Shown: positions 1-8,495 of the stretch, in pieces | How positions within the stretch are numbered: the stretch's first letter is position 1 | Layout: the number at the start of each line of letters is the position of its first letter | Assembly (NCBI GenBank): GCA_910579335.1 | Contig: CAJTUQ010000016.1 | Coordinates: forward strand, 320-34,381 | Direction: 5' to 3' | DNA from: an uncultured Dorea sp. | GTDB lineage: Bacteria > Bacillota > Clostridia > Lachnospirales > Lachnospiraceae | Length of the DNA stretch: 34,062 nucleotides | The notes under the pieces: model-generated | Database searches by the model: none | What the model saw: only the letters and a program-made list of their open reading frames with translations | What the model was told of the DNA's origin: nothing | Position numbers and translations under genes: made by a program

Positions 1-1
1 T

Positions 2-388
2 ATCAGACGGAGCAAAGCTCTCATCCGGAGATATCAGGTATATAAAGGAAAAAAAGAACTGAAAGACGTTTTGGCGGATACAAGTACCGATACTATAATC
101 TATCACCACCTGGAAATCAACGAAACCAAAGAAAGAGTCCTTGCAGACGGGCAGCCCCTCACCCTTACCGGCACAGAATTTGCCATGCTGCTTTTACTGA
201 TAAAAAACCGGCGGCAGGTATTTTGCGCACGGCGCCTCTATGAAGCAGTCTGGGGTGAGCCTTACTATTATGGCGCAAATAATACGGTCATGGTCCATAT
301 CCGCAACCTGAGGCGCAAAATAGAAAAAGACCCGAAAAATCCAATTCTTATTAAAACCATATGGGGAAAGGGGTATCGATGTGATTAA
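2..388 (+). CDS. OmpR/PhoB-family response regulator, 3' part (truncated by window edge)
   Basis: The frame is open from the first bases of the window, so this is a truncated gene and not a short protein starting at the TTG near 71. The first visible residues (KALIRRY) look like the end of a receiver-domain linker. The rest is a winged-helix DNA-binding domain: LTGTEFAMLLLL, then the recognition region (VWGEPYYYGANNTVMVHIRNL) and the C-terminal hairpin GKGYRCD, as in VanR-like OmpR regulators. The phosphoacceptor Asp lies outside the window. Its stop overlaps the GTG start of the next gene by 8 bases, so the two proteins form a translationally coupled two-component system. The target genes are unknown. 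Confidence 0.9.
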   Translation: MRRSKALIRRYQVYKGKKELKDVLADTSTDTIIYHHLEINETKERVLADGQPLTLTGTEFAMLLLLIKNRRQVFCARRLYEAVWGEPYYYGANNTVMVHIRNLRRKIEKDPKNPILIKTIWGKGYRCD

Positions 389-1748
389 AAAAATACACAG
401 CCGGATTTTTCAGTGGAAGATACGCACACAATTTGCAATACTGATTCTGTGCGCTTTATTGACAGCATTTACAGTATTTGAAGGCCTATGGATGAATAAA
501 CCGGCCTTTTTCCATCTGGCCGGACTGGACGAATACTATTTCACGGAAGGAGACTGGATACACTTAGCCAACGAACTTTACTGGCAGGCGCCCAATTACG
601 AGCTCCCCGAATCAAAAGATGACACAGAAAGAATCCGGGCTCTTGAACCTCTTCTTGATTTGGCGGACGACTATACCTCTATCTGCATCTACGGCCTTGA
701 CGACGGCTACTACCGCACGGCAAGAGATGCAAAAATCTGGAAAGATCGTAATTCTTTCTCCATCTTCTACAATGCCGGAGAACTGCTGCTTGTCAAAGGT
801 GCGGATGAATTTCAGTATATTCCGCTCAAATTCAGCAACGGCTCCGGCAGTGCCTTGATTACAAACTATAAGCGTTCTTTCGTTTTGTACCCTTATACGG
901 TAGGCTGCCTTTTTTTATCCATTCTGCTGTTTTTTTCCATCCTCTTGTTCTTTATCGGCCGTAAGATGAAATCAGTCCTGACACTGGAAAAGGAAATCCT
1001 TATCATGTCCTCCGGAGATTTAAGCCATCCCGTCCCAAAATTCGGCGGCGATGAAATCGGAATCCTCGCAAACGAGCTGGACAGCTTAAGGCTCACTCTG
1101 AACGACAACATCGTAAAAGAGCAGGAAAGCAGGCAGGCAAACCAGGACTTAATTACCGCCCTGTCCCACGATCTGCGCACTCCGCTTACCATACTGAACG
1201 GTTATCTCGAAGTATTGAAACTGAAGAAGAATCCAAATCTTGAAGAAGAATATCTGATGCGGTGCCTGAAAAAAACAAATGAAATTAAAGAGCTGACCGA
1301 CAGGATGTTTGAATGCGCCCTTATCTTTGAAGAAAACGAAACTGTAAAGCTGTCGGTATCCTCCGCAGACTTTATCCGGCTGTGTCTCCAGGAAAACGCA
1401 GATTTTATCCGGCTGGCCGGCTTTCGGGCAAAGCTTGCCCTTGACGGTTCTTTGACCGATGTAAAGAGTGATAAAACAATGTTTAAAAGAATTATCAATA
1501 ATTTATTTTCGAATATCCTTAAATACGGGGATAAAAAAGAAACGGTTACAATATCCCTCTGCACTCAAAAGGATACCTTCACCGTTACAATAGAAAATGC
1601 CGTCAAAAAAGAACGCTCCGACGCAAGCAGCAGCAACATCGGATTAAAAAACGTCCGAAAAATGATGCTGCTTCTAAATGGAGAGCTTTTCGTATCACAG
1701 ACGCCGGAAAAATTTACTGCAAAGCTTGTCTTCCAGACGGGGATATAA
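381..1748 (+). CDS. Sensor histidine kinase (VanS-like, HAMP)
   Basis: Membrane sensor kinase paired with the preceding regulator. It starts at GTG 381 behind AAAGGGG. The 455 residues show a first membrane segment (about 17-37), an extracytoplasmic domain of about 130 residues rich in Tyr and Asp, a second very hydrophobic segment (about 168-193), HAMP, then the dimerisation helix with ALSHDLRTPLT, where His263 is the expected phosphorylation site. The ATPase domain keeps the N box (NNLFSNILKYG) and the late glycine motif (NIGLKNVRKMM), but the segment between them is short and I see no classical D-x-G-x-G motif. The stimulus is not evident. Kinases with this pattern often respond to cell-envelope stress, which is inference only. 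Confidence 0.92.
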   Translation: MIKKIHSRIFQWKIRTQFAILILCALLTAFTVFEGLWMNKPAFFHLAGLDEYYFTEGDWIHLANELYWQAPNYELPESKDDTERIRALEPLLDLADDYTSICIYGLDDGYYRTARDAKIWKDRNSFSIFYNAGELLLVKGADEFQYIPLKFSNGSGSALITNYKRSFVLYPYTVGCLFLSILLFFSILLFFIGRKMKSVLTLEKEILIMSSGDLSHPVPKFGGDEIGILANELDSLRLTLNDNIVKEQESRQANQDLITALSHDLRTPLTILNGYLEVLKLKKNPNLEEEYLMRCLKKTNEIKELTDRMFECALIFEENETVKLSVSSADFIRLCLQENADFIRLAGFRAKLALDGSLTDVKSDKTMFKRIINNLFSNILKYGDKKETVTISLCTQKDTFTVTIENAVKKERSDASSSNIGLKNVRKMMLLLNGELFVSQTPEKFTAKLVFQTGI

Positions 1749-1761
1749 ACAAAATATCCCC
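1739..1761. terminator. Stem-loop between convergent genes
   Basis: Perfect 8-base arms (GGGGATAT / ATATCCCC) with a 7-base A-rich loop overlap the stop codon of the histidine kinase and lie 2 bases from the end of the convergent DUF1292 gene. Neither side has a long T tract, so it may protect 3' ends rather than act as a strong intrinsic terminator. Confidence 0.4.
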
Positions 1762-1762
1762 T

Positions 1763-2053
1763 CTACTCCTCAAACTCAAGCGTGTCCAGCCATTCGTCAA
1801 ATTTATCCACTACCTGCTCGTACTCATCTTCGTCTTCAATAAAAGCAATATCATGCTCATCGCCGCCGGAAGCGTCTCTTTCAAACTGATAGAACCAGAC
1901 TTCCTCGGACAGTTCCCCCTCCTCATCCAAAGGCGAAACCGCGATATACTCCTTCTCATCCAGCTTAAGCACGGTAATAATCCCGCAGTCTACCTCGCCC
2001 TCATCCGTCAGCAGCGTAACAATATCAACGTCCAATTCCAATTCTTTTCCCAT
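1763..2053 (-). CDS. DUF1292 family protein
   Basis: A 96-residue very acidic protein (many Glu/Asp) of the DUF1292 family, common in Firmicutes and of unknown function. It shows the usual pattern: an N-terminal stretch around DIVTLLTDEGEVDC, the central KEYIAVSPLDE, and an acidic C-terminus. The ATG is preceded by AAAGGAAAGAGAT, a good ribosome binding site. It lies alone between the convergent kinase gene and the terminators of the ABC operon, so it is probably transcribed by itself. No membrane segment or catalytic motif is visible. Confidence 0.85.
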   Translation of the reverse strand: MGKELELDVDIVTLLTDEGEVDCGIITVLKLDEKEYIAVSPLDEEGELSEEVWFYQFERDASGGDEHDIAFIEDEDEYEQVVDKFDEWLDTLEFEE

Positions 2054-2115
2054 ATCTCTTTCCTTTCCCTTATTACTTTATAAAAGGCTCTGTTATTCCG
2101 GTTCCTATGCATAAA

Positions 2116-2141
2116 TGGAACCAGCCAGAAAGCTGATTCCA
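2116..2141 (-). terminator. Terminator-like hairpin after the ABC permease
   Basis: On the minus strand, 10-base arms (TGGAATCAGC / GCTGGTTCCA, one G-U pair) with a 6-base loop are followed by TTTATG. It lies about 65 bases past the permease stop. A second small hairpin (AAACGG-TTTT-CCGTTT, 2179-2194) lies between it and the stop and is followed by a T run on the plus strand, so it could also stop plus-strand transcripts. Confidence 0.5.
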
Positions 2142-2205
2142 TCATAACATATCCTATGCAAAAATCATACCGTAATTTAAACGGTTTTCCGTTTTTTTCG
2201 GATAA

Positions 2206-4248
2206 CTACTCAAACGTTCCCTGTTTTTTTATCAGCTCCACCGTCTCGAAATCCGTATATACTGGAATTCCCTCGCCGGTATCCGCTGATATCGTCGCAG
2301 TAATGTCAACACTCGTATCTATCACCTGCTCCATTCCGTTTACCCACAATTCTCCGTAACATAATTTTCCCTTGATAGAATTGATAAACTTTTCATCGTA
2401 AATGTCAAAGCTCTCCGTTTCATCCGCTTCATCATTGTATCTGGAAACCTCCAGATGCGTAATCGAGATGTCCTTCATGGAAGTATGTAAATCAATTTTC
2501 AATTCTTCCTTCAGATATTTGATCGTTTTCTTAAAAGAAGGATAGATACAGTAGGTTTCTGTCTCCTCCATACCGGCAAAGCCACTATAATAAGAATTTT
2601 GCTCTGCGTCAAAAACGTGCGTAATCATAAGCTGGCCAAACGGAAATGTATTTCTTACCGTTTTATAGTCCAGGCCGGAATACTCCTCCAAATATATACG
2701 GAACAATTCGGAGCGCTGTTCCTTTGTCATATCCAATGTCTCGGTATGGGTCGGATAGATAATCTGGACTTCCGACACCAAAGACCAATCCGCCGTATAC
2801 AGAGAATATGTATCTTTCTTATATTCCATCGTATCGAATACCTGTTCCAGCAGCTCATCCCTAAGCTCTGCGGAAAGTACGTATTGGCGCTTTACTTCTT
2901 TTCCGTTTCCTAGCTTGTACCGGATGACATAGGAGCTGAATCCCCTGGATTTCTCAATGCCGCCGTTGTTGTAAATGTCCACGTTCTTATCATTTTCCCT
3001 GACAATCTTTTCTAAAACCGCAAGCGAGCCCTTCATCGCGTCCCCGGTCACGCCTTTCCTCTCCTTCCCCCAAAATCCGCCTTCAGTCACGTTCGGCGCA
3101 TCGACTACAATGGAATCAAGCGCCTCTTCCTGCGGAAGATACTTATCATACCCACTGATATCTCCCCAGAAAAATCCAACGACAGCAAAGGAAATCGCTA
3201 TGGAAGCCAGCATCTGCCGTTTGTTGGACCATAAGCCCCTGACATCAAACCGATAGATACACTCAATCACACCGTGGGCCAAAAATCCGCCAATAATAAT
3301 TCCTGCGATAATCCACGGCTTAAATGACGTAAATGAGACGGCATAAAGACACAATCCCGCATAGATCGCCGCCGGAACGACCAACAGAAAACGGATGAGT
3401 GCATTCAACCCCGGAAACGCCATAGCCTTTCCCGCCATCTCGGAAGCCCGCTTTTCAAACAGGAAGAAATTAAGGAGCAGAAGAAATACTATCCACAAAG
3501 CAATGACGCCCAAAAGTACGATATGTTCCTTCCATCTCCATGCCTTATCTGCAGAAAACAGCATTTCCGCAAGGGACAGCGGCGAAAAATAATCAAAAGG
3601 ACCTGAATGTACAGCCTCCCCGCTGTAAGTCACAAAAAACGTCGACGCCAAAGACGGATACAAATAATAAAGCACTATGGGCGAGTAGCTGCAAAACACG
3701 CAGAATCCCAGTATCCCTATAAAAATATTTCCCGTCATAAGCATAGCCAGCGACATCGTAAGGTAGGTAACTGCAAATACCGCAGTGTAACAGACGAGCG
3801 ACCAGAGACTGTTTACCAGAAATTCTCTGCCAAAATACCCGACCGCCGCCGTAACAATACACCTGAATACAGAAACCAAAATAAGAGGAACCGTAAAAAG
3901 CACAAGATCATTCGTCAGCATAAGATACAAATGTCTCCGCCTCCTTACCGGAAGCGAGTGATAAAAATCAATCTCCGTCTTCGAGTGAAGATAACGGAAA
4001 CTGCTGATTGCAAGCAGCACCGCCGCTCCCACAGCCAGCATGCCAAAGCTCATGTTCGGCTGGGACATGGCTGTGATTTTTTCTAAATTATCCTCAAATT
4101 TACTCCCTTTTACCCCGCATGTATTCTGCACATCCATAAGAAAGGCTATCATGGACAGAAAGAATAAGAAAAATGTAATAAGAATCATTCCCAAGCGGTG
4201 TTTGATATTTTCCCGTCTCAGATTAATAGATAAGAGTTTTGATGTCAT
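2206..4248 (-). CDS. ABC transporter permease with large C-terminal soluble domain
   Basis: Membrane part of the ABC exporter whose ATPase is encoded upstream. The chosen ATG (4248) has GGAGGTGG 6 bases upstream; an in-frame GTG at 4269 would add 7 residues but lacks such a site. The protein (680 residues) has a hydrophobic segment near the N-terminus, a short loop, and a block of further membrane spans up to about residue 360 (for example VGAAVLLAISSF and VVGFFWGDISG), followed by about 310 hydrophilic residues with alternating strands that probably lie outside the membrane. This matches permeases found with YtrA/YtrB-type proteins in clostridia. The gene overlaps the ATPase gene by 26 bases, which suggests translational coupling. 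The substrate is unknown; a link with cell-wall-active peptides is inferred from the family of its regulator. Confidence 0.85.
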   Translation of the reverse strand: MTSKLLSINLRRENIKHRLGMILITFFLFFLSMIAFLMDVQNTCGVKGSKFEDNLEKITAMSQPNMSFGMLAVGAAVLLAISSFRYLHSKTEIDFYHSLPVRRRRHLYLMLTNDLVLFTVPLILVSVFRCIVTAAVGYFGREFLVNSLWSLVCYTAVFAVTYLTMSLAMLMTGNIFIGILGFCVFCSYSPIVLYYLYPSLASTFFVTYSGEAVHSGPFDYFSPLSLAEMLFSADKAWRWKEHIVLLGVIALWIVFLLLLNFFLFEKRASEMAGKAMAFPGLNALIRFLLVVPAAIYAGLCLYAVSFTSFKPWIIAGIIIGGFLAHGVIECIYRFDVRGLWSNKRQMLASIAISFAVVGFFWGDISGYDKYLPQEEALDSIVVDAPNVTEGGFWGKERKGVTGDAMKGSLAVLEKIVRENDKNVDIYNNGGIEKSRGFSSYVIRYKLGNGKEVKRQYVLSAELRDELLEQVFDTMEYKKDTYSLYTADWSLVSEVQIIYPTHTETLDMTKEQRSELFRIYLEEYSGLDYKTVRNTFPFGQLMITHVFDAEQNSYYSGFAGMEETETYCIYPSFKKTIKYLKEELKIDLHTSMKDISITHLEVSRYNDEADETESFDIYDEKFINSIKGKLCYGELWVNGMEQVIDTSVDITATISADTGEGIPVYTDFETVELIKKQGTFE

Positions 4249-5122
4249 ATCCGACCACCTCCGTTTCACTGATAAAGATTTCTTCCAGAGACAGCGGCAG
4301 AATCTCGTAGTATACCGGATTCAGCTGCTCCATCTTCGCGGCAATATCCGCCTCGCTCTCCCTGACCGTCATAGAAATCAAACGGCCTTTCTGTTTCAGC
4401 TGCAAGATGTGGAATCGTTTGTAGAGCGACACTTGGACTCCTTCCGGAAATACGCACTGTATCTTGTGCATATTACACTTTAAGTCCGTCAGCTCCTTTG
4501 ACAAAAGCACGCCGCCCTTATGAAGAAGCCCGATATGGTCGCAGATGTCCTCCAGCTCCCGCAGATTATGCGATGCGATAACGGGGGTCAGCTCCCTCTC
4601 GTCGATTTCCTTTGCAAATATGCTCTTTATCCCCTGCCGCATCACTGGATCCAGCCCGTCGAACGTCTCGTCGCAAAACAGGTAAGACACATTCGCACAA
4701 AGCCCGATGATAATAGAAAGCTGCTTTTTCATACCTTTAGAGTATGTCTGTATCTTCCTTGTGCCGTCCAGCCCAAACTTATTTAGGAGCTCGTCAAATC
4801 TCGAATAATCGAATTTCTGGTAATACCTTCCATAAAAGGTCGCCATGTCCTTTGCTGTCGCATTCGGGAAGAAAAACTGATCGTCCGAAATATAAAAACA
4901 GCGTTTTTTCACTTCCGGGTTGTCCCACACATGCTGCCCGTCAATAAGGATTTCTCCCTGTTTAGGTCTTAAAATCCCTGCCATCATGCGCAGAAGGGTG
5001 CTTTTTCCCGCACCGTTTGTCCCAAGCATTCCAAAGATGTACTGGGAACGGATTTTTAAGTCTATATCCTTAACCGCCTCGATTTTTTCAAACGATTTGC
5101 TAACCTGTTTTATCTCTATCAT
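4223..5122 (-). CDS. ABC transporter ATP-binding protein (YtrB-like)
   Basis: Cytoplasmic ATPase subunit that drives the permease encoded downstream. Walker A is GTNGAGKST (residues 34-42), the signature helix begins YSKGMKKQL (127-135; the usual LSGGQ is replaced by YSKGM, as in the CcmA/YtrB branch), and Walker B is LFCDE followed by the D-loop region GLDP (148-159). A switch His is visible in ASHNLRELE. The last 80 residues form an accessory domain. The start overlaps the stop of the GntR gene as ATGA and has GGGGAGG upstream, so the three genes are read as one coupled unit. Confidence 0.93.
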   Translation of the reverse strand: MIEIKQVSKSFEKIEAVKDIDLKIRSQYIFGMLGTNGAGKSTLLRMMAGILRPKQGEILIDGQHVWDNPEVKKRCFYISDDQFFFPNATAKDMATFYGRYYQKFDYSRFDELLNKFGLDGTRKIQTYSKGMKKQLSIIIGLCANVSYLFCDETFDGLDPVMRQGIKSIFAKEIDERELTPVIASHNLRELEDICDHIGLLHKGGVLLSKELTDLKCNMHKIQCVFPEGVQVSLYKRFHILQLKQKGRLISMTVRESEADIAAKMEQLNPVYYEILPLSLEEIFISETEVVGYDIKTLIY

Positions 5123-5490
5123 GCCAAAACCTCCCCTGCCGCTTTCTCGACACAGCCAAGAATTTCTTTTTTATCAATTCCCTGCCGCAGACAGACGCCC
5201 ACTTGCTCCTCAAGCCCTGTTAAAAGCTTCTCCTTCTGCCTGCGCATCAATTCATCATCCTTTTTCACAAAATTTCCCCTTCCTTTCACCGTATAAATGA
5301 ACCCGTCTTTTTCAAGCTCCATATAAGCACGCTGAATCGTATTGGGATTAATCGACAATTCAACCGCAAGGCTCCGGACCGAAGGAAGCTTTTCATCCGC
5401 TTCCATTACGCCGCTTACTATGAGCGCCTGGAAGCGCCCTGCAATCTGCTCATAAATCGGACGTTTATCGCTGTAATCAATAATAATCAT
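5119..5490 (-). CDS. GntR-family repressor, YtrA subfamily
   Basis: Short GntR regulator (123 residues from ATG 5490; a TTG at 5508 would add six residues but has no ribosome binding site, while the ATG follows AGAGGGGG). Residues 1-70 carry the winged helix: PIYEQIAGRFQALIVSG, KLPSVRSLAVEL, NPNTIQRAYMELEKDG and the wing GRGNFV. The C-terminal 50 residues form a short helical dimerisation tail with no ligand-binding FadR or UTRA domain, which defines the YtrA group. These repressors control the adjacent ABC transporter and are relieved by cell-envelope stress in Bacillus (known for the family). An ideal operator overlaps its own promoter. Confidence 0.92.
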   Translation of the reverse strand: MIIIDYSDKRPIYEQIAGRFQALIVSGVMEADEKLPSVRSLAVELSINPNTIQRAYMELEKDGFIYTVKGRGNFVKKDDELMRRQKEKLLTGLEEQVGVCLRQGIDKKEILGCVEKAAGEVLA

Positions 5491-5524
5491 AGCGTCCCCC
5501 TCTCTCAATTAATAGTATTACGCA

Positions 5525-5557
5525 AATAAGTGTACTAACATTCTTAGTACACTTATT
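5525..5557. promoter_or_regulatory. Operator for the YtrA-like repressor (perfect inverted repeat)
   Basis: Two perfect 14-base arms separated by 5 bases, containing AGTGTA-N13-TACACT. As I recall, this is the operator pattern reported for Bacillus YtrA. The arm nearest the -10 overlaps its last bases, so a bound repressor would block polymerase at the start site. Confidence 0.88.
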
Positions 5558-5583
5558 ATACAACGCACATTGTTATGCGTCAA
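5555..5583 (-). promoter_or_regulatory. Sigma-A promoter of the GntR-ABC operon
   Basis: On the minus strand, TTGACG (5583-5578), a 17-base spacer and a perfect TATAAT (5560-5555). The spacer itself holds a small inverted repeat (ACGCA/TGCGT). The expected start site lies inside the operator, giving a leader of about 60 bases before the GntR ATG. Confidence 0.88.
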
Positions 5584-5614
5584 CAATCTTCATAAAATCA
5601 TAATATTTTCTTTT

Positions 5615-6898
5615 TTACAGCAGAATCAGCTGAAGCGTCTTATCAAAACACCACTCTGCGTCTCTTTTTTCTACGGAATCCAGCGTAACTATATCAAAGC
5701 TTTCTAAAGCCTTCCCATTCAACATATAAGTCACTTTTCCCGCATGTTCCCCTCTCTTTACAGGTGCAGAAAGAGCCCTTTTTCTTTCCTCCTTTACCGT
5801 CACCTCTTCGTCTTTTCGAAGAAGCACCAAAAGCTCATTTTTCTGCTCCTTCAAAAGGCCGACGGGAACCGAACCGTCAAGGCCGTACGCATTCTCTGCA
5901 TCAACACCGCCCTTCACTGTAATTTCCGCTTCGGGAAACTTTTGCCACACATTGCGGTATTCATAATTTTCAAGGGCATATTCCATAAGCTTCTTCGTAT
6001 CCTTCCACTTGTATCCTTTATTGTTCGGCCATCCGCACGCCAAAAGCGCCACGATAAACGTCCGTTCATCTCTTTTTAACGCTCCTACGTAACAGTACCC
6101 CGCCTTCGCCGTAAAACCGGTTTTCCCGGAGAGCGCCCCCTCCATCATCGTCAAAAATGCATTGTGGTTAGTGCAGGAAAACTGGCGCTTTTTGTTTATG
6201 GATGTAAAGCTGTAGTTTTTTGCCCTTGTAATTTCGAGAAATTCCTCTTTTTTCGGTGAATCAACAATACAGTATTTCATAATCTTTGCAAGCTCCGCCG
6301 CTGTCGTCGCATGCATCCCTTCGCCGTCCTCGCCGTCCAGTCCGTTCGGCGTCACAAAATGCGTATCCGCACATCCAAGTTCCTGCGCTTTTTTATTCAT
6401 CATCGCCGCAAAATTCTCAACGGAACCCCCGATAGCCTCGGCAACGATAACTGCACTGTCATTATGGGATTCCAGCATCAGGGAATGGAGGATGTCCTTG
6501 ATATAATATTCTTCCCCGCTCCTGACGCCAAGCCGTACCTTCGGCTGTCTGGCCGCATTGTCAGAAACCTTCGCACGCTGGCCTTCTTCCATATTTTCCA
6601 ATGCAAGGATACAGGTCATAATCTTCGTGGTGCTTGCCATCGGACGCACCTCATCCTCATTTTTCCCAAATAAAATACGCCCGCTGTCAGCATCTATCAG
6701 TACCGCCGACTGGGCGTAAAGTTTTTCCGGCTCACTGCTGATTTCCTGTGACGCTTCCCTTACCGGCCCTTTCATCTCCCCGTCTTTTTTTCCGAAAAAC
6801 ATAAAATTGCCGGGCATCATTGCAAAAATCTGCACTGCTGCCAAAACTGCCAAAACTGCCAAAACCATATAGAAATATATCCGTCTGTTTTTTTTCAT
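5615..6898 (-). CDS. D-alanyl-D-alanine carboxypeptidase (peptidase S11, PBP5/DacF-like)
   Basis: Penicillin-binding serine carboxypeptidase that trims the terminal D-Ala of peptidoglycan stem peptides outside the membrane. From ATG 6898 the 427 residues begin with a signal peptide or anchor (KKNRR followed by a 20-residue hydrophobic stretch). The three active-site motifs are present: STTK (Ser89, Lys92), SHN (144-146) and KTG (259-261). The C-terminal third is a beta-rich PBP5_C-like domain ending in an amphipathic tail. A TTG at 6940 would extend the frame by 14 residues, but the nearby GAGGAGG is too far from it. The ribosome binding site of the chosen start is weak. It follows scpB on the same strand; Bacillus subtilis also has a dac gene near scpAB. 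Confidence 0.9.
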   Translation of the reverse strand: MKKNRRIYFYMVLAVLAVLAAVQIFAMMPGNFMFFGKKDGEMKGPVREASQEISSEPEKLYAQSAVLIDADSGRILFGKNEDEVRPMASTTKIMTCILALENMEEGQRAKVSDNAARQPKVRLGVRSGEEYYIKDILHSLMLESHNDSAVIVAEAIGGSVENFAAMMNKKAQELGCADTHFVTPNGLDGEDGEGMHATTAAELAKIMKYCIVDSPKKEEFLEITRAKNYSFTSINKKRQFSCTNHNAFLTMMEGALSGKTGFTAKAGYCYVGALKRDERTFIVALLACGWPNNKGYKWKDTKKLMEYALENYEYRNVWQKFPEAEITVKGGVDAENAYGLDGSVPVGLLKEQKNELLVLLRKDEEVTVKEERKRALSAPVKRGEHAGKVTYMLNGKALESFDIVTLDSVEKRDAEWCFDKTLQLILL

Positions 6899-6997
6899 GC
6901 ACCGCACCGCAAGTTTTCCATTACTGAAGTATATGCACAAAAATATACGGCTATGTATGCATCCTCCTCAAATATCCGCCCAGGGCGCACTTCCTCT

Positions 6998-7576
6998 CTA
7001 AATATCCAGCTTGAGCTGCACTTCCTCTTCCGCCTCCGTCTTTAACGTTTCCACCTGCTCCGGGTTCATAACCGGCAGTTCCTCAACAGACTGGATGCCG
7101 AATCTTCTTAAAAACTCTTCTGTCGTCCCAAATAACAGCGGTCTTCCCGGCGCATCCATGCGTCCGGTTTCACAGACCAGATTATATTCCACCAGTTTAT
7201 TTACTGCATGGTCTGATTTCACTCCTCGTATTTTTTCCACTTCAAGCTTCGTGACCGGCTGCTTGTATGCAATGATTGAGAGCGTCTCTAACAGTACGTC
7301 CGTAAGGACGTATTTCTTCGGCTGTTTGGCAATCCGTATGAGATATTCATACATTTCTTTTTTTGTGCACATCTGAAAGGAATTTTCCAGCTCCAAAATC
7401 CGCACGCCCCGATCCTCGGCAGCATATTTATCCATCATCCTGTGGATAATCTTCCTCGTCGTATCCTCGTCATGTTCAATGGCGGCGGCAATCCGTCCAA
7501 GCTCCACAGAATCACCTACGGCAAATAAAATCGCCTCTATCACGCCTTCAAGTTTCTTAATCTCCACTCTTTCCAT
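6998..7576 (-). CDS. scpB: Segregation and condensation protein B
   Basis: Kleisin-associated winged-helix (kite) subunit of the SMC-ScpAB condensin complex, needed for chromosome compaction and segregation. The 192-residue product from ATG 7576 has the usual family length; the longer open frame back to a TTG at 7678 would overlap scpA and adds atypical sequence. Visible family motifs are LEGVIEAILFA at the start, LTDVLLETLSIIAYKQPVTK in the middle, and the DAPGRPLLFGTTEEFLRRFG segment near the end. An acidic tail follows. It lies 43 bases after scpA and is almost certainly cotranscribed with it. Confidence 0.95.
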   Translation of the reverse strand: MERVEIKKLEGVIEAILFAVGDSVELGRIAAAIEHDEDTTRKIIHRMMDKYAAEDRGVRILELENSFQMCTKKEMYEYLIRIAKQPKKYVLTDVLLETLSIIAYKQPVTKLEVEKIRGVKSDHAVNKLVEYNLVCETGRMDAPGRPLLFGTTEEFLRRFGIQSVEELPVMNPEQVETLKTEAEEEVQLKLDI

Positions 7577-7619
7577 ACCTTTCTCTTTCTTACTGCCGCA
7601 AAGCAATACGGAATCTGCG

Positions 7620-8372
7620 TCAATCACTCCATACATTAGAACCAATAATAATATCCTGGAACGGCTGCTCCTGCTCAATAAATATCGTTCCTTCTTTCAT
7701 CAGCTGGAGAACCGCCAAAAATGTCACAACGACCTGCGTGCGGGAGCTTTGTCTGGTAAGAAGCTCCCGAAAACTGAACCTCTTACGTCCTCTGGCGTAT
7801 TCCGACACATAGGAAAGCTTGTCCGGAAGCGTTACCTCTTCTTTCTCAAGCTTGCCGAATTTGCTTCTAACCGGATCTATCTTGTCTGCCTGGCGCTTCA
7901 TAACGTCCCGAAACACATGATTGAGCTTTGCCAGTGTCAGTTCTCCTAAAAGCTCGTCCAAATCCACAGGCTCCACATAATCCAATACCTCCGCTGGAAT
8001 CGTCGGGCTTTTGCAGAATGTCTGCTCCCCGTCGATTTGGCGGTCTTTCAGCTCATATGACATAAACTTATACATCTTGTATTCCAAAAGCTGTTCCACA
8101 AGCTCCTGTCTTGGATCCTCTTCCTCCCCCTCGCTGTTTACTTCCTTTGGAAGAAGCATCCTGCATTTAATATCCAAAAGCGTCGCCGCCATGACTAGAA
8201 ACTCACTCATAATATTTAAGTCCGCTCTCTCCATAGCTTCGATATACTCCATATACTGATTTGTAATCTCAACGATTGGGATGTCATATATATCTATTTT
8301 ATTCTTGTCAATCAGATGAAGAAGAAGGTCCAGCGGTCCCTCAAACACCTGTAATTTTATCGGAATGCCCAT
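7620..8372 (-). CDS. scpA: Segregation and condensation protein A
   Basis: Kleisin subunit that bridges the heads of SMC and recruits ScpB. The N-terminus shows the family signature (LQVFEGPLDLLLHLIDKNKID, roughly residues 7-27), which binds the SMC neck. The middle is a charged linker, and the C-terminal 70 residues (SFRELLTRQSS, VVTFLAVLQLMKEG) form the winged helix that contacts the SMC cap. The 250-residue length is normal. The ATG is preceded by GGGGGA. It is the first gene of the scpA-scpB-carboxypeptidase unit and has a strong promoter about 80 bases upstream. Confidence 0.96.
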   Translation of the reverse strand: MGIPIKLQVFEGPLDLLLHLIDKNKIDIYDIPIVEITNQYMEYIEAMERADLNIMSEFLVMAATLLDIKCRMLLPKEVNSEGEEEDPRQELVEQLLEYKMYKFMSYELKDRQIDGEQTFCKSPTIPAEVLDYVEPVDLDELLGELTLAKLNHVFRDVMKRQADKIDPVRSKFGKLEKEEVTLPDKLSYVSEYARGRKRFSFRELLTRQSSRTQVVVTFLAVLQLMKEGTIFIEQEQPFQDIIIGSNVWSD

Positions 8373-8452
8373 CTGTTTCCCCCACAGTCAATTCCCAGCC
8401 GGCAGTACGCTGCTTTGTACTATCCAAAAAGAAATAAAGTTACAGCTCACCT

Positions 8453-8481
8453 ATTATACAGGATTTCAAAGATTTTCTCAA
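8453..8481 (-). promoter_or_regulatory. Sigma-A promoter of scpA-scpB
   Basis: On the minus strand TTGAGA (8481-8476), 17 bases, TATAAT (8458-8453). It lies directly after the terminator of the upstream metallophosphoesterase gene, so scpAB starts a new transcription unit. Confidence 0.8.
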
Positions 8482-8495
8482 CATAAAAATCAAAC

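Noticed and set aside
6899..6940. Upstream TTG start for the first carboxypeptidase
   Set aside because: The GAGGAGG further upstream is too far from the TTG, and the added residues precede a normal signal peptide start (MKKNRR).
7577..7678. Longer ScpB starting at TTG 7678 or ATG 7636
   Set aside because: It would overlap scpA, lacks a ribosome binding site and adds sequence not typical of ScpB.
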